Shown here: piece by piece, positions 26,073-33,151 of the stretch
Numbering within the stretch: position 1 is the stretch's first letter
Layout of the letters: each line of letters starts with the position of its first letter
Source of the DNA: Candidatus Falkowiibacteriota bacterium
GTDB lineage: Bacteria; Patescibacteriota; Patescibacteriia; UBA11705; JABHMO01
Assembly (NCBI GenBank): GCA_018693855.1
Contig: JABHMO010000005.1
Location: 1-33,151, forward strand
Length of the DNA stretch: 33,151 nucleotides
Reading direction: 5' to 3'
Made by a program: the position numbers and the translations under genes
Notes under the pieces: model-generated
What the model was told of the DNA's origin: nothing
Databases searched by the model: none
Seen by the model: the letters and a program-made list of their open reading frames with translations, nothing else

Positions 26073-26110
26073 AAGTGAATCGAAGTAAATCGAGGTAAAT
26101 CGAAGTTAAA
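26072..26110. repeat. 10-bp tandem repeat (GTAAATCGAA) upstream of mreC
   Basis: agtgaatcgaagtaaatcgaggtaaatcgaagttaaa. Confidence 0.75.
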
Positions 26111-26228
26111 TTCGCATCATTCGTGAGGACATTCGCAAAATTCGCCTCTCGATTCGCTACTCTCACTCGAGGCCTCGAACGGACGTAGGAAGTTGAGAGG
26201 CATGTCATTAGCGGATTTGCATCGCGTG

Positions 26229-27284
26229 CTATCTCACCATTTTTTCCTCGTTAGCGCTCGGCAATAAGATCTCGTTTAGAAGTTTATCATCGTCAAGTAG
26301 AATACTTACACCTCTAATTGTGCAAGTTGTTGGATCATCTGCGATTCTGACGGGGATTTCTGCGAATTTTGCTATTGCTTGATCAATTCCGTATAGTTGA
26401 GCACCTGCTCCGCATAGGACTAATCCTCTTTCGTAAATATCTGCTACAAGTTCAGGTGGCGTTACTTCAAGGACTGATTTTATTGCATCAATAATTGTGT
26501 TTACTGATGACGCCAGTGCATCTCGAATTTGCTGATCTGTTACAATAATTTCTCTTGGCAAACCTGAAACAAGATCACGTCCTCTCATTTCCACTGACAC
26601 ACTTTCCGTCATTTGGAAGGCTGAGCCAGCTTTTATTTTTATATTTTCAGCTATTTTTTCACCGATCAAAAGGTTAAAATGATCTCTTGCGTACTGAATA
26701 ATATTTTTATTCAACTCATCGCCTGCAATTTCCAAAGTTTTTGAAATAACAACTCCATGCAATGAGATCACTGCGATTTCAGTTTTTCCACCACCCAGGT
26801 TAATTAGCATTGATCCAGAAGCACTTGCCACAGGCAATCTTGCACCGATTGCTGCTGACATAATCTCTTCAACTAGATAAACTTTTCCAGCACCAGCACC
26901 TAGAGCCGCATCTTCAACAGCTTTTTTCTCAACTTCAGTTACGTCAAGTGGAATACTAATTATCACACTAGGTCTAGCTGTAAAGTTAAAGTTTTCATGA
27001 AATATCTTATCAAAAAAGTACTTCAACATCTTTTCAGTAACTTCAAAATCAGAGATCACGCCCTTATCAAGTGGGTATGCTAAAGTAATGTATTTTGGAT
27101 TCTTACCGACCATCTTGAGAGCCTCACTACCAACAGCAATAATCTGATCAAGTCGATTATTGATCGCCACAATTGTTGGTTCACGAATAATTATACCCTT
27201 ATCTTGAAGAGTAATCGTGGTATAAGTAGTACCTAGATCGATACCTATCTTTTTTGAAAATTTATTTAGGAAGCGTCTAAACAT
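26229..27284 (-). CDS. mreB: Rod shape-determining protein MreB
   Basis: KIGIDLGTTYTTI, LVEEIMSAAIGARLPV, LINLGGGKTEIAVISL, LCGAGAQL. Confidence 0.95.
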   Translation of the reverse strand: MFRRFLNKFSKKIGIDLGTTYTTITLQDKGIIIREPTIVAINNRLDQIIAVGSEALKMVGKNPKYITLAYPLDKGVISDFEVTEKMLKYFFDKIFHENFNFTARPSVIISIPLDVTEVEKKAVEDAALGAGAGKVYLVEEIMSAAIGARLPVASASGSMLINLGGGKTEIAVISLHGVVISKTLEIAGDELNKNIIQYARDHFNLLIGEKIAENIKIKAGSAFQMTESVSVEMRGRDLVSGLPREIIVTDQQIRDALASSVNTIIDAIKSVLEVTPPELVADIYERGLVLCGAGAQLYGIDQAIAKFAEIPVRIADDPTTCTIRGVSILLDDDKLLNEILLPSANEEKMVR

Positions 27285-27286
27285 AA

Positions 27287-27320
27287 GATAAGGAGGCTAA
27301 ACGAGGCTAAATGAGGCCTA
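27287..27320. repeat. 10-bp tandem repeat (AGGCTAAACG) upstream of mreB
   Basis: taaggaggctaaacgaggctaaatgaggcctac. Confidence 0.8.
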
Positions 27321-27401
27321 CTAAGACATAAAAAACATAATCTTAGTTATTTTAATTAAAAAATTAGGTAACTGTTCAAAAAATTTACCCTCCGATTTAA
27401 T

Positions 27402-28634
27402 TTATTTTAATGTATCAATAATTTTATCTAAATTAACCATCTCTGACTTTTCTTCGTTTCGTTTCTTTAATTCAACTTGATTTTCAGCTAGCGTCTTTTT
27501 ACTAATAACGACACGATACGGTAAGCCAAGTAAATCACTATCACTAAATTTAATTCCAGCTGAATCATCTCTATCATCGTACAAAACTTCGACTCCAGCT
27601 GAGACTAACTTTTCATAAAGATTATCTGATTCTTGCTTAACTTTATCATCATTCCCCAAAGCAAGCAAATGCACTTTATATGGAGCAATCTCTTCTGGCC
27701 AAACGATTCCGCTATCATCATGATGAACCTCAACAACAGCGCCCATGACTCGAGAAGGTCCAATTCCATATGTACCCATTATAACATCCTGTTCTTTACC
27801 GTTTTTATCAACATATTTGACATTAAAAGGGTTAGAAAATCTAGTCATTAACTTAAAGATATTCCCAACTTCAATAGCCTTTTTCACTTCTCTTTCTGCT
27901 CCACAGTAAGGACACTTAATTTCTCCTTTTTCCACTAATTCTTTGTTTTGATGTCGATCGCATTCTTTACAAAAATAGACTTCATCTTCACCATATTCAG
28001 TAAAAACCTGATATTCATGAGAGAAATCTGTGAATGCACCACCTGACGCCTCAACAATGTACGCTTTCAGGCCACAACGTTGAAATACATTATAGTATGC
28101 CTTTTTTGCTTTTTCATAATAACTATCCAAGTCAGCTTCATCCACATGAAAACTATATAGATCCTTCATTGAAAACTCTCGACCTCTCATCAAACCTGAC
28201 TTTGCCCTTACTTCATTTCTGAATTTATCTTGAATCTGATACAAGGCCATTGGTAAATCCTTATATGATGAAATAAACTTCTTTGCCAATGGTGTAACAA
28301 TTTCTTCATGCGTTGCACCAAGCGCGTAATCTTTTTTATTAACACCTTGAAGCTTATACAACGCGTCAAAATTATCCCAACGATCTGTTTTCTCCCAATT
28401 CTCTTTTGGAGTCAAAGCTGGCATCAAAATTTCTTGTCCGTCAATTGCATCCATCTCATCACGCACAACACTTTGAACTTTTCTAAGAGTCCTAAGTCCC
28501 AAAGGTAAATAAGAGTATATCCCAGCAGCTAACTTTTCAATAAATCCGCCCCGAATCAAAAGTTGAGCATTCAAACTAACTTCATCCTTTGGTGCGTCTT
28601 TAATTGTTTTTGTAAATAATTTAGATTGTCGCAT
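27402..28634 (-). CDS. proS: Prolyl-tRNA synthetase, compact 410-aa form
   Basis: RQSKLFTKTIKDAP, class II core, MGTYGIGPSRVMGAVVEVHHDDSGIVWPEEIAPYKV; too short to hold the large INS editing domain. Confidence 0.93.
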   Translation of the reverse strand: MRQSKLFTKTIKDAPKDEVSLNAQLLIRGGFIEKLAAGIYSYLPLGLRTLRKVQSVVRDEMDAIDGQEILMPALTPKENWEKTDRWDNFDALYKLQGVNKKDYALGATHEEIVTPLAKKFISSYKDLPMALYQIQDKFRNEVRAKSGLMRGREFSMKDLYSFHVDEADLDSYYEKAKKAYYNVFQRCGLKAYIVEASGGAFTDFSHEYQVFTEYGEDEVYFCKECDRHQNKELVEKGEIKCPYCGAEREVKKAIEVGNIFKLMTRFSNPFNVKYVDKNGKEQDVIMGTYGIGPSRVMGAVVEVHHDDSGIVWPEEIAPYKVHLLALGNDDKVKQESDNLYEKLVSAGVEVLYDDRDDSAGIKFSDSDLLGLPYRVVISKKTLAENQVELKKRNEEKSEMVNLDKIIDTLK

Positions 28635-28637
28635 ATT

Positions 28638-29021
28638 TTATCGATTAGATTTTTTATAAGAAATGAAAAACAGTTCCATGAATGCTGTTGCTATTATTAA
28701 CAGCAGTAGATTCCACCACATTAACACACGAAAACTTTGAAGAACCAATGTGATGATGACTAGAAGAGTTAACAGAACAGATTGCCTTGAAGCAACATTT
28801 ACATGTTTGTATGCTAACTCATCGTGCTTAATAAACGCTCTAAAGATATAACCAACTACACTAAAAGTGCCTATTAGCGCCAAAGCTAGTGTTATATAAA
28901 ATAATATTAATGTCAAAATAGTACCCGAAAAGGGGTTCATCAAAAGTAAAACCAAAAACCAGGCCAGCCATGCAACCAGCGTACAAATTGATAGAACGAT
29001 TAGATATTTATATAGGTTCAT
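28638..29021 (-). CDS. Hypothetical multi-pass membrane protein, 127 aa
   Basis: Four hydrophobic segments, 3 bp upstream of proS. Confidence 0.65.
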   Translation of the reverse strand: MNLYKYLIVLSICTLVAWLAWFLVLLLMNPFSGTILTLILFYITLALALIGTFSVVGYIFRAFIKHDELAYKHVNVASRQSVLLTLLVIITLVLQSFRVLMWWNLLLLIIATAFMELFFISYKKSNR

Positions 29022-29050
29022 TGATTTTGATTAAGTTGACTCGATGTGCA

Positions 29051-29116
29051 TGGATTCCTGCCTCCGCAGGAATGACGAACGGACCCAACAGTCATTCCTG
29101 CGGAGGCAGAAATCCA
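29051..29116. repeat. Palindromic repeat with 26-bp arms, one mismatch
   Basis: tggattcctgcctccgcaggaatgac (29051-29076) / gtcattcctgcggaggcagaaatcca (29091-29116). Confidence 0.9.
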
Positions 29117-29183
29117 GTTCAATACCGCATAACCAGCTAGTCAATCGAGGACCGACTATGGCATAGCCACTAGTATCAGTATA

Positions 29184-29504
29184 CTATCTTTCCTCTTCCT
29201 TTTCAATCCCTTTTTGCACAATTGTGACTCGAATTACAGTGCCAGATCCGAACTTTTCATTGACAATATCTACGATTCGTTGTTTTTTAAATTGCAATTC
29301 TTGTGCCATGACACTATGAGCACAGTTTATCTTGATGATTTTGTTCTTTAATGACAGAGCTTTTGCATTTTCAGTACCTATTTTCCCCCAAAGTTCCTTA
29401 ATCTGTTCATTCACAAACTCAATAACCAGCCCGGCATTTATCTGCCGAGCCAAAACTGACTTCGATTTCATGTTTTTGGTTATAAAACCGCCTAGTCGCT
29501 GCAT
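29184..29504 (-). CDS. DUF721 (DciA-like) domain protein
   Basis: LWGKIGTENAKALSLKNKIIKINCAHSVMAQELQFKKQRIVDIVNEKFGSGTVIRVTI. Confidence 0.7.
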   Translation of the reverse strand: MQRLGGFITKNMKSKSVLARQINAGLVIEFVNEQIKELWGKIGTENAKALSLKNKIIKINCAHSVMAQELQFKKQRIVDIVNEKFGSGTVIRVTIVQKGIEKEEER

Positions 29505-29651
29505 AGGATACGAAAATTACAAATGACAAGCACCAAATAACAAACAAATTTCAAATTATAAAATATAAGTAACAAACAAGATATACAGTGATAAATCTAT
29601 CAAATCAATTCGTGGATTTGTGGTAATTCGTGATTAGTGGACATTGTACTA

Positions 29652-32651
29652 TTAAAGGACTCTATGTTCACAAATATCTTTATAATCGCAAAACTTGCAG
29701 ATCATTTGCGATGGTTTTGGATCAAATTTTTGATTTTTAATATCTGAAATATTTTGTAAAAACTTTTGTTTTAACTTGTCTTTGGCTTTTTCATCTCCGA
29801 TAAATTCTCGCTCAGGATTTTTCTCATCTTCTAAATAGTAGTATTTCAACTTTTTAACTGGTAATCCTAACACCTCCTCTGCTGCAATTTGATAAAAAAG
29901 CAGCTGTCTCTTGTCATGAGTTGCTAGCTTATCTCCTTTTGGTTTACCTGTTTTATAATCAATAATTTCAACACCACCGTCCACTTCATCAATTCGATCA
30001 ATCCGTCCAGCAAAACGATACTCACCAAGAGGTAATGAAAAAGGCTGTTCAAGTGACTTCACTTTTGGCATCTTTTGTTTGAAATCCTGATAAAAGTTTT
30101 TTAGCAACTCCTTACCGTTTTTTCGATACTGTTCTTTCTGTTTTTCATCCTGATACCATTCATCAATCCAGTTTTCTTGATATAAACTATCTAATTGCTC
30201 AAAAGGAGGAAAAGGTTTTTCAGAATTACCACCAAAAAGATCTGCTTGTCCATTGAGATTGGTATTAAAATGTAGTTCTAGAAACTTTTGTAAAGTATTA
30301 TGAATAGTTGATCCAAAACTAAAGTAATGGTTCCCAAATGTAGGGATTTTCAAAATATTCCCAAATCGATACTTATACGGACACATCTCATACGTCTGCA
30401 TCTGTGAATAACTAAACCTTTTTGGAGTTTCGTACTTTAACTCCCCTTTGGCGACAATAAGTTTATCGTTAATATCGAATATATTATTATCTTGTTTTTC
30501 CGAAGGACCTGAGCGGAGTCGAAGGTCTGCTTTTTTGATTTCTGATTTTTTGTATCCAAGTTCATCTAAGAATCTCGACAACTTTTTATCTCTGACTCCT
30601 CCATAATTATCAGCTGATGTGAAATACAGATGTTTCTTGGCTCTTGTCATTGCAACATAAAAAAGCCTTCGTTCTTCTTCTAAATGAAAATCATCATGAG
30701 CTACACTCTGTTTTAATAAAGCATTCGGAATTTCAATCAGTTCTTTTCTCTTATCAGTTGGGAATTTTCTATCAACTAAATGACTTAAAAATATATAGTC
30801 GAACTCAAGTCCTTTTGAACTATGAACTGTCATGATTTTCACCATGTCAGGACCTGTCTCAGGATCAAAAGCTAACCGACCACTGTCCCCTGCTTGCATC
30901 TCTAAATTAATTAAATCAAGAAACCCAGACAGATCAGCATTTTCAGTATTTCGTTCATAATCTTGCAGTTTATTATAAAACTGTTGCAAATACCCTAAGA
31001 TCTCTTTATTTTGCAAAGTATCCTCTTTTACCACAGTTTCTATGTATCCACTTTTTTGAATAAAATCAACCAAAAGTTCAGTCGGTTTTTTATTTTTCGT
31101 TAATTGTGTATGTCTTTCTATTTGAGCAACTAATTTGTTCAGAACTTCAACTGTTGCGCTGTCAATCCCAGAAATAGTACTTGCTATTTTTACTGTTTCA
31201 AAGAGAGATAAACTTTTCATCCTACTATAATGCGTCAACTTAACAATCACTTCCGGAGATAGATTCAGATTATCAAAATTAAGAACTCTAAATACAGCAC
31301 TACTTTCGTGATAATTATCAAGTAATTTGAAATAGCTAACAATATCAAGAATAATCGGTTTATTATACAGTCCCTTCATTGCTAAGAACTGATACGGAAT
31401 GTCCATTTGATTCAAATAACTGATGAAAATTTCTGCGCTGCTATTTGCCCGAATGAGGATTGCGAAATCTGACCACTCTTTATCTTCGCTATTCTTTATC
31501 TCAATAATCTTTTCAATAACAGTCTTTGCTTCATCTTCGCCAGAAGCCTCATGAATATGTTTTATAACTGATTCACAATCAAGATGTGACTTCAGCTCCT
31601 TTTTAATACCAAGTTCATGTTCTAATCTATTCGGATTATTCTGAACAATAAATTTATATGAGATATCAAGAATTTCCTGACATGATCGATAGTTTTCAGT
31701 TAAGACAACCTCTTTACTACCTGGAAAATCTTTCTTAAAATCCATTATATTTGCAATAGAAGCTCCTCTAAACTTGTAGATTGACTGATCATCGTCCCCC
31801 ACAACAGTAATATTGTTTTTCGGTGCAGAAATCATCTTAATCAACTCATACTGCACTGTATTTGTATCTTGGAATTCGTCGACTAAAATGTATTTAAATT
31901 TATTCCGATATTTCTGAAGTATAGCTGGTCGTCTTTTCAATAGATCAATTGTGTAATTAATAAGATCAGCAAAATCCATTGCATCATTCTCAAGTAGAAT
32001 CTGTTGATACACATGGAATGCGTTTGCTAACTCATTAACACGCAAGATCTCTTGCGCAAGCAACTCTTTCTGTTCTGATTCACTTAAACCTTCTGTATCT
32101 ATCTTCAAATTTTTAATTATTGAAGTTGAATCACTGTTTAATTTTAAATCCTCAGCATATTTTAAATAGTCTTCAGGTTTTATTCCCTCATCCTTACATC
32201 TAGAAAAGTGACCTAGCAGAGCGTGAATAAATTTAGTTGGAGACCCAATCGGTTTATAGTAATCTAAATTAAATCGATCTAAATTGTTTTGAACGAGCAT
32301 CCAGCTTTGAGTTTGGTCTAAAAGTTTGTAATCGTTTGGTAATCCAATTTCAAGCGCGTGCCTTTTCAGAATTTTGTCACAAAAAGCATGAAAAGTAGAG
32401 ATCCAAAGATCAACGTATCCGTAAGGAAGCATCTGATCAACCCGCTCCTCCATCTCAGTTGCTGCTTTTTCAGTAAAGGTCAGCGCCAGAACTTCATCAA
32501 CATTTACATTCTTCTCAGTAATCAACCACGCAATTCTAGCAGTCACAACCCTAGTTTTTCCAGTCCCCGCACCAGCAACAATAAGCTGAGGCCCCTCACC
32601 GTGCGTGATGGCTCTCTTTTGTGCTTCATTTGATTCACTGATTAAGCTCAT
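29652..32651 (-). CDS. UvrD/PcrA-like SF1 helicase with C-terminal PD-(D/E)XK (RecB/AddB-like) nuclease domain
   Basis: GAGTGKT, LVDEFQDTN, VGDDDQSIYKFRGA, TVHSSKGLEFDYIFL, VAMTRAK; C-terminal GRIDRIDEVDGGVEIIDYKTGKP...CKFCDYKDICEH. Confidence 0.93.
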   Translation of the reverse strand: MSLISESNEAQKRAITHGEGPQLIVAGAGTGKTRVVTARIAWLITEKNVNVDEVLALTFTEKAATEMEERVDQMLPYGYVDLWISTFHAFCDKILKRHALEIGLPNDYKLLDQTQSWMLVQNNLDRFNLDYYKPIGSPTKFIHALLGHFSRCKDEGIKPEDYLKYAEDLKLNSDSTSIIKNLKIDTEGLSESEQKELLAQEILRVNELANAFHVYQQILLENDAMDFADLINYTIDLLKRRPAILQKYRNKFKYILVDEFQDTNTVQYELIKMISAPKNNITVVGDDDQSIYKFRGASIANIMDFKKDFPGSKEVVLTENYRSCQEILDISYKFIVQNNPNRLEHELGIKKELKSHLDCESVIKHIHEASGEDEAKTVIEKIIEIKNSEDKEWSDFAILIRANSSAEIFISYLNQMDIPYQFLAMKGLYNKPIILDIVSYFKLLDNYHESSAVFRVLNFDNLNLSPEVIVKLTHYSRMKSLSLFETVKIASTISGIDSATVEVLNKLVAQIERHTQLTKNKKPTELLVDFIQKSGYIETVVKEDTLQNKEILGYLQQFYNKLQDYERNTENADLSGFLDLINLEMQAGDSGRLAFDPETGPDMVKIMTVHSSKGLEFDYIFLSHLVDRKFPTDKRKELIEIPNALLKQSVAHDDFHLEEERRLFYVAMTRAKKHLYFTSADNYGGVRDKKLSRFLDELGYKKSEIKKADLRLRSGPSEKQDNNIFDINDKLIVAKGELKYETPKRFSYSQMQTYEMCPYKYRFGNILKIPTFGNHYFSFGSTIHNTLQKFLELHFNTNLNGQADLFGGNSEKPFPPFEQLDSLYQENWIDEWYQDEKQKEQYRKNGKELLKNFYQDFKQKMPKVKSLEQPFSLPLGEYRFAGRIDRIDEVDGGVEIIDYKTGKPKGDKLATHDKRQLLFYQIAAEEVLGLPVKKLKYYYLEDEKNPEREFIGDEKAKDKLKQKFLQNISDIKNQKFDPKPSQMICKFCDYKDICEHRVL
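30499..30530 (-). repeat. Dispersed-repeat-like sequence inside the helicase coding region, encoding ADLRLRSGPSE
   Basis: gcagaccttcgactccgctcaggtccttcgga on the minus strand, at the helicase/nuclease junction. Confidence 0.5.
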
Positions 32652-32703
32652 AAGTCTATATTAACACAATTTTTACTATGACGAAAGAGGAATGTGGTTT
32701 AGA

Positions 32704-32746
32704 AATGGGGCTAAACAAGGCTAAACGAGGCTATTAACGAGGCTAA
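32704..32746. repeat. 10-bp tandem repeat (AGGCTAAACG) upstream of the helicase gene
   Basis: ggggctaaacaaggctaaacgaggctattaacgaggctaat. Confidence 0.8.
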
Positions 32747-32831
32747 TTTAAATAATATAAAAAAGACCTATTTGGCCTTCATTATTTGCAATGATTTAAT
32801 TTCTAATTGCTTCGATTTACTTCGATTCACC

Positions 32832-33151
32832 TTAAATAACTGACTTCAACTTCTTAATCGCCTCCGGGAAAAGCGGAATAAGAACGACTGCCATTTTTAA
32901 TAATGTTGCGCTGACGATAGAGTGTCCCATTTGATCAGTTAACCATTCATTAAGAGGATATTTAGATAAGAAATATAGAATTGCGCTCAGCATGAACAGT
33001 CCTTGTGCAAAACCAAGTATTAATCCTAGCATTTTATCAAACGAGGAAATGAACGGTAAAATCGTCACAACTTCAAAAACTTTTCCTAAAATCCAAAAGA
33101 CGATACTTATCAACTTGGTAACTACTCCAAAAAGCATTATAAATGCAACAA
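32832..33151 (-). CDS. CvpA family membrane protein, N-terminus off window
   Basis: SSFDKMLGLILGFAQGLFMLSAILYFL; frame stays open to the right edge. Confidence 0.6.
   Translation of the reverse strand, partial: VAFIMLFGVVTKLISIVFWILGKVFEVVTILPFISSFDKMLGLILGFAQGLFMLSAILYFLSKYPLNEWLTDQMGHSIVSATLLKMAVVLIPLFPEAIKKLKSVI

Noticed and set aside
1-33151. CRISPR array
   Set aside because: Repeats seen are 8-12 bp contiguous tracts or hairpins; no 24-40 bp direct repeats with unique spacers and no cas genes
1-33151. TGA-recoding (genetic code 25) as in some CPR lineages
   Set aside because: Core genes read intact in the standard code, and TGA ends the 113-aa gene directly before its terminator
1-33151. 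tRNA or rRNA genes
   Set aside because: No cloverleaf or rRNA-like segment recognised by eye; a tRNAscan/Infernal run would be decisive

Overview
The window is gene-dense and AT-rich, and most genes are on the minus strand. Gene content suggests a Patescibacteria/CPR-like genome, but this is inference only. The right two thirds is mostly housekeeping: alr, serS, lysS, rarA, greA, PBP2/mrdA, mreD, mreC, mreB, a compact proS, a DUF721 gene, a UvrD-type helicase with a C-terminal PD-(D/E)XK nuclease, and a cvpA-like gene running off the edge. Scattered among these are small orphan genes, several with near-consensus sigma70 promoters, Shine-Dalgarno sites and terminators. The left third (about 1-11.6 kb) is the most unusual part. 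It is one co-oriented cluster encoding a MoxR/dynein-like AAA+ ATPase and a protein combining an HExxH metallopeptidase-like motif with a VWA domain, embedded in an array of at least nine tandem paralogs. The paralogs share an N-terminal 'LES' plus coiled-coil segment, a W-x-x-x-x-F-[VI]-[DE]-W signature and a C-terminal 'SK...S..I...L..L...GKI..I' segment, but differ in a short-period (19-21 aa) leucine-rich-like solenoid. I propose this as a candidate undescribed AAA+/VWA machine with a diversified adaptor or recognition array. Other notable items are an unannotated 22-aa membrane peptide unit with its own promoter and terminator, a GIY-YIG gene beside a nested palindromic element, decameric tandem repeats upstream of many genes, an in-frame stop in one paralog, and a possible HEPN-like protein.
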